This document shows, in pieces, positions 1 to 6,151 of a stretch of 11,042 nt of DNA (the stretch's first letter is position 1; the number at the start of each line of letters is the position of its first letter). A program made the translations under genes and the position numbers. Under the pieces are notes generated by a model. The model searched no databases. It was not told the DNA's origin and saw only the letters and a program-made list of their open reading frames with translations. The stretch is from an uncultured Porphyromonadaceae bacterium (GTDB lineage: Bacteria; Bacteroidota; Bacteroidia; Bacteroidales; Muribaculaceae), in contig USKE01000045.1 of assembly GCA_900555165.1 (NCBI GenBank), forward strand, positions 1 through 11,042. Reading direction: 5' to 3'.

Positions 1-442
1 CGCGCTACCGGTAGTAATCACTGACTTAGTTACGTTTACCGGACACCAATATATGTTGATGGCCGAGTGCGTCCAGTTCACCAGGTCGCACGACTTCAGC
101 AGCACCATGCCGCGGTTCGAGTCCCAGCCGAGCGCGCTGACCATATCAGTCACCACCATGTAGAAACAGTTGTCGGGCCCGCGCAGTATATGCGGGTCGC
201 GCACGCCCCCCCGTCTCGGCGATAGCGGCCGAACTGATAACCGGACGGTCGTTGTTAAGCGCCTTGAAGTCGTAGCCGTCGTCACTGAGGGCGAACCGTA
301 TGGCCTCTTCGCCACGAGTGTTGTCGTTTCCGGTGAAATACGCGAATAGATACCCCGCGTAATCGCTTTCCGAAGGCACACGGTTCTTCGCCGCCGCAAT
401 CAGGGGCAGCACAAGCAGCAGAGCAAGGATTTTTCTGCTCAT
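1..442 (-). pseudogene. Broken 5' part of a secreted glycoside hydrolase family 43-like protein
   Basis: The reading frame starts at 442 with a signal peptide (basic MSRK, a hydrophobic stretch, then AAA near residue 18, no lipobox Cys). It continues with GYLFAYFTG, EEAIRFALSDDGY and ALNNDRPVISSA, which resemble the N-terminal blade of Bacteroidetes GH43-type arabinosidase/xylosidase proteins. After Gly79 the frame goes wrong at a run of seven C (206-212) and stops at 146. With six C it would continue ETGGVRDPHILRG and then FYMVVTDM, where the RDP Asp fits the GH43 catalytic-base region, and LLKSCDLVNW, and would stay open to base 1. From about base 52 leftward the corrected translation no longer looks like GH43. 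The intact protein would be an exported plant- or host-glycan-degrading enzyme; the exact substrate cannot be read. The frameshift is either a true lesion or a sequencing error. The family call is from remembered motifs. Confidence 0.72.
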
Positions 443-501
443 GATAAGGATTCAGGTTTCAGGAGTTAAGGTTAGAACAATCATGTATGTCTTCTTCTCC
501 A

Positions 502-534
502 CAAAGTTAACAATCATTATCCGAATACGCAAAA
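502..534 (-). promoter_or_regulatory. Bacteroidetes-type promoter for the GH43-like gene
   Basis: On the minus strand a TTTTG (-33 element, 530-534) is followed after 20 nt by TAACTTTG (-7 element, 502-509). This matches the Bacteroidetes primary sigma factor consensus TTTG-N19-21-TAnnTTTG. Transcription would start near 495, giving a leader of about 50 nt before the start codon at 442. It is divergent from the tRNA promoter at 571-601. Confidence 0.75.
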
Positions 535-570
535 CTACATTCTGCCACAACTGCATGGCTATTTTAAGTG

Positions 571-601
571 TTGTCATTGTCAGAAAAAATTCATAACTTT
601 G
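571..601 (+). promoter_or_regulatory. Promoter of tRNA-Arg (and possibly the downstream lipoprotein operon)
   Basis: TTG (571-573), a 20-nt spacer and TAACTTTG (594-601) fit the Bacteroidetes promoter consensus. The predicted start, about 607, is roughly 35 nt upstream of the tRNA. I found no second match between the tRNA and the lipoprotein start at 767, so this promoter may also feed that operon by readthrough of the terminator at 719-750. Confidence 0.75.
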
Positions 602-640
602 TGGCCGGTATGGCCGTCGGCGTGGCGGCTGACGAACAAC

Positions 641-715
641 GCCCTGGTAGTTCAACGGATAGAATAGGTGTTTCCTAAACATTAGATAGCAGTTCGATTC
701 TGCTCCGGGGTACCA
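641..715 (+). tRNA. tRNA-Arg (anticodon CCT)
   Basis: A full cloverleaf can be folded. The acceptor stem GCCCTGG pairs with CCGGGGT (two G-U pairs). The D stem is GTTC/GAAT and the anticodon stem GGTGT/ACATT. The seven-base loop TTCCTAA has anticodon CCT at 674-676. The T stem AGCAG/CTGCT is perfect, with loop TTCGATT. The discriminator A712 is followed by a genomically encoded CCA (713-715). This tRNA reads the AGG arginine codon. The gene has its own promoter upstream and an intrinsic terminator directly downstream. Confidence 0.95.
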
Positions 716-718
716 AAA

Positions 719-750
719 CGGTGTGTCAGGGTTGGCACACCGAATTTTTT
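719..750 (+). terminator. Intrinsic terminator after tRNA-Arg
   Basis: CGGTGTGTCA (719-728) pairs with TGGCACACCG (733-742), giving ten pairs including one G-U with a GGGT loop. It is followed by AA and six T (745-750). It lies only 16 nt upstream of the lipoprotein start codon at 767, so it separates that gene from the tRNA promoter. Confidence 0.88.
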
Positions 751-766
751 AAAGGCTGTAGCTGAG

Positions 767-2803
767 ATGAAGACCGAAAAATGGCTGAGGCTGTCGCTGG
801 TGCCGCTTGTGGCGGCGCTCGTGGCGGCATGTGCCTCAATCGGGCGCCCCGAGGGGGGCCCGCGTGACGAGACGGCACCGGTTTTCGTGAGGTCGACCCC
901 GGCACCCGGCGCCGTGAAGGTTACCAACAGCCGCATCGACATCATCTTCGACGAGAACATCAAGCTCGACGACCCGTCGAACAAGATTGTGGTCTCGCCG
1001 GCCCAGAAGAAGGCCCCGGCAATCTCGTCGGGGGGCAAGCGCGTATCGGTGGAACTGCGCGACACCCTGTTGCCGGAAACCACCTATACCATCGACTTCT
1101 CAGACGCCATACGCGACCTCAACGAAGGAAATATCCTTGACGGTTTCGCCACAGATTTTGCCACCGGCGCCGACATCGATACCCTGCGCATATCGGGCAT
1201 GGTGTTCGAGGCGCGCACACTCGAACCGGCCCAGGGGATGGTAGTGGGGGTATACTCGCATCTTGACGACACCACCCTGACCTCGGTGCCACTTGAACGC
1301 GTGGCAAAGACCAACCAGCTGGGGCAGTTCACCATCCGCGGGCTCAAGCCGGGCGACTACCATGTGTTCGCCATCGACGACCGCAACCACGACTGGCACT
1401 GGGACCGCTCGGAGAACATAGCGTTCTATCCGGTGACGGTCTCACCCTCGGCAAAGGCCGTAGAGGTCACCGACACGCTCACCGACAGCGCCGGCGCCGA
1501 CTCGATCGTGGCACGCGCGGCCACTGCATTCCTTCCCGACGACATCCTGCTGACCTGGTTCAACGAAAACTACCGGGCACAGTACCTCAAGAAATACGAG
1601 CGTCCGGTGCGCCGCGCCCTTACCTTCGTGCTCGGCGCGCGCCCCGACACACTGCCTGTATGGACCATCGCCAACGGCCCGTATGCCGGGCGCACCCTCG
1701 ACGACCCCGAGATAGCCGCGACCGAACGCCGCGCCGAGGGGGACTCGACCGTCTACTGGCTGAGACCCGCCGAACTCGTGGCGCAGGACTCGCTGCTCAT
1801 CGCCGCCCGCTACCAGAAAACCGATTCGGCCGACCGTCTGGTATGGCAGAGCGACACGCTGAAACTCTTCTTCAAGGAATATAAGTCGAAGAAACAGAAA
1901 AAAGCCGAGGAGGAGGCCGCCAATGACACCGTGCCCCCGGAGCCGGTATTCATGAACCTGACATGCGAGACCAAGGGAACACAGGATCTGAACCTGCCGC
2001 TTAAATTCTCGTCGACCGAACCGCTCGACACGCTCATGGCGTCGGCCATGCGACTGGAGATGCAGGTAGACACGCTGTGGCAGCCGGTACCGCTCGGGGC
2101 CGCACAACGCGACACGCTCACCCCGCGCGTATGGACAATCCCCGTGAAATGGGAGGAGGACACACGCTACCGCCTCATGGCCGACTCGCTGGCTGTAAGC
2201 AACATCTACGGCGAACCGATCAGGGGGTTCAAGCAGGATTTCACCACGAAGAAGATGTCTGACTACGGTTCGGTGGCGCTGACACTCAGCGACATACCGC
2301 GCGACACCGCAGGCACGGCGCTGCCGGTGGTGGTGGAACTGCTCGACAACCGCGACACGCCTGTAAAGACCGTCGCGGCCAAAGGGGGCACCGCCATGTT
2401 CGACTATCTCGCGCCGGGCAAGTATTATGCCCGCGCATTCCTGGACGTGAACGGCAACGGTGTATGGGACACCGGCAACGTGACCGACTCACTTCAGGCC
2501 GAGGATGTGTTCTACTACCCGAAACGCCTGAATGTGCGCGCCAACTGGGACGTGAACCAGTCGTGGGCACTGTTCGAGACGCCGGTAGACCTGCAGAAAC
2601 CCCTTGAAATCAAGAAGAACAAACCCAAGACCAAGGAACCCCAGCAACGTCAGACCGACGAGGATGACGAGGAATATGACGAAAACGACCCGTTCGGCAA
2701 CGGCAATTCATGGGGCAACGGCTCGCAATACAACAACGCCCACCGCGGCAACAACCGCGTGACCGGCACCGGCGGCATGCAGACAGTAAAGACACGGCGA
2801 TGA
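767..2803 (+). CDS. Ig-like (Big_5/SbsA type) domain lipoprotein
   Basis: This is a 678-aa outer-envelope lipoprotein of a type widespread in Bacteroidetes, of unknown molecular function. The signal peptide has lipobox VAAC with lipidated Cys22, followed by ASIGRPEGGPRDETAPV; a G/P-rich stretch after the Cys is typical of this family. Residues about 35-135 form a Big_5-like Ig domain (STPAPGAV, IIFDENIKL, LLPETTYTIDFSDAIRDLNEGN). A beta-rich GLKPGDYHVFAIDD segment with a DRNHDWHWD loop at 205-213 has a partner near 547-571 (LAPGKYYARAFLD, DVNGNGVWD). Both are followed by a YP motif, suggesting a duplicated domain. A basic-acidic stretch lies at 373-385. The tail (615-678) is charged, then Gly/Asn-rich, and probably disordered. 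The start is fixed by the signal peptide. The gene overlaps DUF3822 at its stop. Confidence 0.85.
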   Translation: MKTEKWLRLSLVPLVAALVAACASIGRPEGGPRDETAPVFVRSTPAPGAVKVTNSRIDIIFDENIKLDDPSNKIVVSPAQKKAPAISSGGKRVSVELRDTLLPETTYTIDFSDAIRDLNEGNILDGFATDFATGADIDTLRISGMVFEARTLEPAQGMVVGVYSHLDDTTLTSVPLERVAKTNQLGQFTIRGLKPGDYHVFAIDDRNHDWHWDRSENIAFYPVTVSPSAKAVEVTDTLTDSAGADSIVARAATAFLPDDILLTWFNENYRAQYLKKYERPVRRALTFVLGARPDTLPVWTIANGPYAGRTLDDPEIAATERRAEGDSTVYWLRPAELVAQDSLLIAARYQKTDSADRLVWQSDTLKLFFKEYKSKKQKKAEEEAANDTVPPEPVFMNLTCETKGTQDLNLPLKFSSTEPLDTLMASAMRLEMQVDTLWQPVPLGAAQRDTLTPRVWTIPVKWEEDTRYRLMADSLAVSNIYGEPIRGFKQDFTTKKMSDYGSVALTLSDIPRDTAGTALPVVVELLDNRDTPVKTVAAKGGTAMFDYLAPGKYYARAFLDVNGNGVWDTGNVTDSLQAEDVFYYPKRLNVRANWDVNQSWALFETPVDLQKPLEIKKNKPKTKEPQQRQTDEDDEEYDENDPFGNGNSWGNGSQYNNAHRGNNRVTGTGGMQTVKTRR

Positions 2804-3630
2804 TAGACAGGCAGAAAATCACGGCATCGCGTATGTGGCAACTGGTCATTGAGATCAGTTCCTCGTCGCTGCACGCGATTGCGTTCCGTCACGACGAGGA
2901 ACAGACCTTGCAGACACTGCGTGTCGACCTGCCTGCCACGGCGCCCACCGCGCTCGGAGCGCTTGAGGAGGCCGTCTACAACAATCCCGCGCTTACCGAC
3001 GATTTCGGCCGGGTGACGGTGCTGTGGCGTTCGGAACGGTTTGCGGTGATGCCAGGTTTCGTCACCGACGATGCCATCGCCACTGCCGTGTTGCGCGCCC
3101 AGTTCCCCGAGGAGAAATCGCAGGGCGCCACAGAGGTGCTTTTCGATAACCTGGAGGGAGCCGACATGCGCATCGCCTACGAAGTGCCCGCGAGACTGCT
3201 GGCGTTCATACGGCGCACGTTCAACAATCCGGCCATCCACCATTCCCTCACCCCGCAGACATTGTGGTTCGCCGCAAAAAACGCCGGGAGACCCTCGGGA
3301 AAGACACTCGCCAACCTGGCCGACGACCATCTTGACATGGTGATGCTCGGACAGCGCGCGCCGCTACTCGTGAACAGTTTCGCGCTGACCGACCCTGCCG
3401 ACGCGGTGTATTACCTGCTGGCGGCGCGGCGTGCCTTCGAGCTGGCCGACAGCGACGAAATCATACTGGCCGGCTCACAGCACATGCGCGCCGCGGTCTC
3501 GCCCGTGCTCAGGCGTTACGTGGGGTATGTGATGCCCGCCATTTTCCCCGCCGAGATGTTCAGACTCGGACGCGACATCACCGCATGCCCGTTCGAGATG
3601 GCGATTGCCCCGGCTGTGTTCAACCGCTGA
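2800..3630 (+). CDS. DUF3822 family protein
   Basis: This 276-aa soluble protein is recognised as DUF3822 from its overall character and from its position directly before rsmD, a pairing common in Bacteroidetes. The start ATG at 2800 overlaps the lipoprotein stop (ATGA), indicating translational coupling. An in-frame ATG at 2710 lies inside the lipoprotein gene and was not used. Visible features include an N-terminal WQLVIEISSSSLHAIAF strand region, VTVLWRSERFAVMPGFV near residue 75, LFDNLEGADMRIAYEVP near 110, and a C-terminal AGSQHMRAAVSPVLRRYVGYV. The alternating strands suggest an actin-like/ASKHA-type ATPase fold, but this is inference and I see no catalytic motif. Function is unknown; the context hints at a link to ribosome maturation or envelope lipoproteins. 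Confidence 0.78.
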   Translation: MIDRQKITASRMWQLVIEISSSSLHAIAFRHDEEQTLQTLRVDLPATAPTALGALEEAVYNNPALTDDFGRVTVLWRSERFAVMPGFVTDDAIATAVLRAQFPEEKSQGATEVLFDNLEGADMRIAYEVPARLLAFIRRTFNNPAIHHSLTPQTLWFAAKNAGRPSGKTLANLADDHLDMVMLGQRAPLLVNSFALTDPADAVYYLLAARRAFELADSDEIILAGSQHMRAAVSPVLRRYVGYVMPAIFPAEMFRLGRDITACPFEMAIAPAVFNR

Positions 3631-3648
3631 CACCCCATATCAAAGACA

Positions 3649-4197
3649 ATGAGAATCATCAGAGGCAAATATGGCCGACGCCGGTGCGACGTGCCCACAA
3701 ACATCACGGCACGCCCCACCACCGACTTCGCCCGCGAGAATATATTCAATGTGATAGAGAACCTTGTCGATTTCGACGACGAGCCCACAGCCCTTGACCT
3801 GTTCGCCGGAACAGGGGCGGTGTCGTTCGAGCTGCTGTCGCGCGGATGCCGGTCTGTGACCTCGGTCGAGAAGGCCAACGTGCAGGGCCGGTTCATAGCC
3901 AAAGTGGCGAAAGAACTCGGCGCCGACAACCACACGCTGGTGCGCGGGGATGCCCTGCGGTTCATCGACAGCGCGCAGCAGGGGTATGACATAGTCTTCG
4001 CCGACCCGCCATACGACATGCCCGGTTTCGCCGAGATTCCCGGGAAAGTGCTGGCCTCGAACCTGCTGAAACCGGGGTCGGTGTTCATCATCGAGCACTC
4101 TAAAGCGCACGACTTTTCGGGGCTGCCGCACTTCAGCGAGCACCGCACCTACGGCTCGGTGAACTTTTCTATCTTCATCATTCCCGAAGAGGAGTAA
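3649..4197 (+). CDS. rsmD: 16S rRNA (guanine(966)-N(2))-methyltransferase RsmD
   Basis: This 182-aa class I methyltransferase transfers a methyl group from S-adenosylmethionine to N2 of G966 (E. coli numbering) of 16S rRNA in the assembling 30S subunit. MRIIRGKYGRRR is the typical N-terminus. RPTTDFARENIFN (22-34) is the conserved substrate-side motif. ALDLFAGTGAVSFE (48-61) is the SAM-binding motif I, SVEK (72-75) the acidic end of strand 2, and FADPPYDMP (117-125) the N-methyltransferase DPPY motif IV. Length is normal. It starts 18 nt after the DUF3822 stop, so it is the third gene of one operon. It has no simple poly-T terminator; the palindrome downstream may serve instead. Confidence 0.93.
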   Translation: MRIIRGKYGRRRCDVPTNITARPTTDFARENIFNVIENLVDFDDEPTALDLFAGTGAVSFELLSRGCRSVTSVEKANVQGRFIAKVAKELGADNHTLVRGDALRFIDSAQQGYDIVFADPPYDMPGFAEIPGKVLASNLLKPGSVFIIEHSKAHDFSGLPHFSEHRTYGSVNFSIFIIPEEE

Positions 4198-4201
4198 ACA
4201 G

Positions 4202-4309
4202 GCACCCCCATACCTCCCATAAAATCCCATGACTCCCATGGCGCCCATTCTGAGAACGGGTGTTATGGGAGTCATGGGATTTTTGGGAGGCTTGGGAAGT
4301 ACGGGTGCG
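4202..4309. repeat. Large palindrome made of 9-bp periodic units
   Basis: The left arm 4213-4239 and right arm 4265-4290 are complementary over 26 positions with one unpaired base, enclosing a loop of about 25 nt. The match extends outward to GCACCC (4202-4207) and GGGTGC (4303-4308). The right arm is a regular 9-bp series: ATGGGAGTC, ATGGGATTT, TTGGGAGGC, TTGGGAAGT, ACGGGTGCG. The left arm is the inverse series, with CCCAT every 9-10 bp. It fills the gap between the convergent rsmD and small lipoprotein genes. It could act as a bidirectional terminator, although no T-tract follows on either side. Confidence 0.85.
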
Positions 4310-4323
4310 AGGAAAACTCGGGG

Positions 4324-4530
4324 TTATTGGGGTGTTGAGGCTGTATCGGCGGCAATCTGGGTGGCCGAGGAGACGTCGACATCGGTCACGAGAAGCGAGT
4401 CGCCATTGTCAATTACGCCCATTTCGGGATTGTCGACTACCTGGGGTTCGGGCTGTTTCTGCGATGAGGAGCAGGCCGACAGCATTGCCATGGCTACGGC
4501 GGCCACGGCGAGCATCTGTTTTGCTTTCAT
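4324..4530 (-). CDS. Small lipoprotein, 68 aa
   Basis: The protein begins MKAKQ, then a hydrophobic Ala/Met-rich stretch, then the lipobox LSAC with Cys20 and SSSQKQPEP. This is a clear type II signal peptide. The mature part is only about 49 residues, acidic, rich in Asp/Val/Ser/Thr (VVDNPEMGVIDNGDSLLVTDVDVSS) and without a recognisable domain. It is probably a small anchored periplasmic or outer-membrane protein of unknown function. It lies downstream of recA on the same strand but after the recA terminator. I found no clear consensus promoter in 4531-4620, so expression may depend on readthrough or an unrecognised promoter. The stop codon abuts the 9-bp repeat palindrome. Confidence 0.75.
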   Translation of the reverse strand: MKAKQMLAVAAVAMAMLSACSSSQKQPEPQVVDNPEMGVIDNGDSLLVTDVDVSSATQIAADTASTPQ

Positions 4531-4580
4531 AATCTTTAGTTTTGAGGAGGTGAAAGGGGCTGGAATTTTAAAAGTTCATA

Positions 4581-4619
4581 AATAAAAACGCCCGGCGCAA
4601 ACATTTTGTTTGCGCCGGG
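4581..4619 (-). terminator. Intrinsic terminator downstream of recA
   Basis: A perfect 12-bp stem, CCCGGCGCAAAC (4591-4602) with GTTTGCGCCGGG (4608-4619), encloses a 5-nt loop. In the minus direction it is followed by CGTTTTTATTT. Orientation and strength fit termination of recA, about 160 nt beyond its stop codon. Confidence 0.9.
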
Positions 4620-4781
4620 TGTGATGGGGGCGACGGGCGGAATGGGGCCACTCGGGCCCGCTCTCGGACGGGCGGACACCCCGGGCTGAAGCCCGGGAGC
4701 GGGAACAGACAGCTTTACCGGAACCGCCAGCTGCACAGCATTCTGGAGGAGTGCCCCTTATTGAGTGCTCCCGGGGGCGGG
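4620..4781. repeat. Gene-free recA 3' region with 9-bp periodic units and a GC-rich hairpin
   Basis: Next to the recA terminator lies a short series with 9-bp spacing: ATGGGGGCG (4624), ACGGGCGGA (4633), ATGGGGCCA (4642), CTCGGGCCC (4651). It resembles the units at 4265-4309. Further right, CCCGGGCT (4680-4687) and AGCCCGGG (4690-4697) form a compact hairpin. Short open frames here have compositions dictated by the repeats and are not credible genes. I see nothing else between 4698 and 4781. Confidence 0.55.
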
Positions 4782-5984
4782 TCACATGTCTTCCTCGAGG
4801 GTGAAGTCGTCGTCGGGGAGGTCGGTATCGAAGTCGAGTTCGCCGAGGTCTATTTCTTCGTCATCGGCGGGGGTGTCGTCAGAGGGGTCTTCCGGGGTGT
4901 CGTCGGCGTCTTTTTTGGCGGGTTTCTTTGAGCCTTTCTTCTTGGGGGCGGCGGCATCCTCCTTGAGGGCCTGCATGATCTTGGCCTCAAGCTCTTCGGC
5001 GAGTTCGGGATTGTCCTGGATGACAATCTTGGCGGCGTCGCGGCCCTGGGCCAGTTTCGAGCCGTCGTAACTGAACCATGAACCCGATTTCTTGATGATG
5101 TCGAACTCTACGCCGAGGTCTACGATCTCGCCCGATTTAGAGATACCCTCGCCGAACATTATGTCGAACTCGGCACGCTTGAAGGGGGGCGCCACCTTGT
5201 TCTTCACGACCTTCACCTTGGTGAGACGGCCGAAGACCTTCTCGCCATCCTTGATCTGCGTGGAGGGACGCACGTCGAGGCGCACCGACGAGTAGAACTT
5301 CAGGGCGTTACCGCCTGTGGTGGTCTCGCTGGGGCCGAACGACATGCCGCCGATCTTCTCGCGCAGCTGGTTGATGAAGATGCACACGGTATTTGTGCGG
5401 GCTATGGTGCCGGTGAGCTTGCGCAGTGCCTGCGACATCAGACGTGCCTGGAGGCCTACGTTGCGGTCGCCCATGTCGCCCTCGATCTCCCCCTTGGGGG
5501 TAAGTGCGGCCACTGAGTCGATGACGATGATGTCGACCGCGGCCGAACGTATGAGCTGTTCGGCGATTTCAAGGGCCTGTTCGCCGTTATCGGGCTGCGA
5601 GATGAGCAGGTTGGCCACATCCACGCCGAGAGCCTCGGCATAGAAACGGTCAAAAGCATGCTCGGCATCAATCATGGCGGCTATGCCCCCTTTGCGCTGT
5701 GCCTCGGCAATGGCATGGAGGGCGAGCGTGGTCTTACCCGACGACTCGGGGCCGTAGATCTCGATAATGCGGCCGCGCGGATAGCCGCCGACACCGAGGG
5801 CGAAGTTGAGGCCGATGGAGCCGGTGGGGATAACCTCTACAGGCTCTACCTTCTCGTCGCCGAGTTTCATGATGGCGCCACGGCCATAATCTTTTTCTAT
5901 TTTGTTGAGGGCCTGGGTCAGCGCCGCCAAGCGGGCTTCCTTAGGATCTGTCGGTTTCTTGACGGGGGCTGTTTTCTTTGCCAT
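4782..5984 (-). CDS. recA: Recombinase RecA
   Basis: This 400-aa ATP-dependent strand-exchange protein catalyses homologous recombination and repair in the cytoplasm. Walker A is GPESSGKT (78-85), Walker B is DIIVIDS (151-157), and MIDAEHAFD at 104-112 is typical of RecA. Loop L1 contains [13 protein letters not shown]. Loop L2 reads [20 protein letters not shown], followed by [15 protein letters not shown]. The usual sequence there is GVMFGNPETTTGG, so this L2 appears altered and one residue longer. The C-terminus has a Lys-rich stretch (348-358) and a very acidic tail (359-400), longer than in E. coli RecA. The start [10 protein letters not shown] at 5984 was chosen over an in-frame ATG at 6104, because the extra 40 residues do not resemble RecA and would include the promoter and terminator. 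Confidence 0.95.
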   Translation of the reverse strand: MAKKTAPVKKPTDPKEARLAALTQALNKIEKDYGRGAIMKLGDEKVEPVEVIPTGSIGLNFALGVGGYPRGRIIEIYGPESSGKTTLALHAIAEAQRKGGIAAMIDAEHAFDRFYAEALGVDVANLLISQPDNGEQALEIAEQLIRSAAVDIIVIDSVAALTPKGEIEGDMGDRNVGLQARLMSQALRKLTGTIARTNTVCIFINQLREKIGGMSFGPSETTTGGNALKFYSSVRLDVRPSTQIKDGEKVFGRLTKVKVVKNKVAPPFKRAEFDIMFGEGISKSGEIVDLGVEFDIIKKSGSWFSYDGSKLAQGRDAAKIVIQDNPELAEELEAKIMQALKEDAAAPKKKGSKKPAKKDADDTPEDPSDDTPADDEEIDLGELDFDTDLPDDDFTLEEDM

Positions 5985-6066
5985 CTTAGTGTCTGTTATG
6001 CTGGTTATTGTAAACTGCGGCAGGGCGTGCGCCGGGCCGCATGCGGGAGTGTCTGATTCCCGTCTA

Positions 6067-6096
6067 CAAAGATACGAAAAATAGCGGGCAATAAAA
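6067..6096 (-). promoter_or_regulatory. recA promoter
   Basis: On the minus strand TATCTTTG (6067-6074) is a perfect TAnnTTTG -7 element. The upstream -33 position holds only TTTT (6093-6096, 18-nt spacer), so that half is weak. Transcription would start near 6060, with a 75-nt leader. The -33 region falls in the loop of the der terminator. I see no LexA-type palindrome. Confidence 0.6.
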
Positions 6097-6108
6097 TCGC
6101 CCACTATT
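6075..6108 (-). terminator. Intrinsic terminator downstream of der
   Basis: In the minus direction AATAGTGGGC (6108-6099) pairs with GCCCGCTATT (6089-6080). This gives ten pairs with one G-U around a 9-nt AT-rich loop, and runs into ATTTTTCG. It lies about 45 nt past the der stop and directly abuts the -7 element of recA. Confidence 0.82.
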
Positions 6109-6151
6109 GCTAATTGTCGTTAAATCGCATGTCGGACGGTGCCTGCCGCGG

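Noticed and set aside
1442..2107. Minus-strand open frame of 221 codons inside the lipoprotein gene
   Set aside because: It is a GC-rich shadow of the plus-strand gene, with Gly/Arg/Val-heavy composition and no recognisable motif or leader.
3516..4275. Minus-strand open frames antisense to DUF3822 and rsmD
   Set aside because: They are shadows of rsmD, which has intact SAM-binding and DPPY motifs. Part of the product is an artefact of the 9-bp repeats.
4229..4585. Plus-strand open frame with an MGVMGFLGGLG start
   Set aside because: The protein pattern is the translation of the 9-bp repeat. The rest is antisense to the small lipoprotein, which has a proper lipobox.
4536..4785. Short minus-strand open frames between the recA stop and the small lipoprotein
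   Set aside because: Pro/Arg-rich products spanning the terminator and GC-rich hairpin, with no leader or motif.
5985..6104. 40-residue N-terminal extension of RecA
   Set aside because: The extension does not resemble RecA, would include the terminator arm and promoter, and [10 protein letters not shown] is a normal RecA start.
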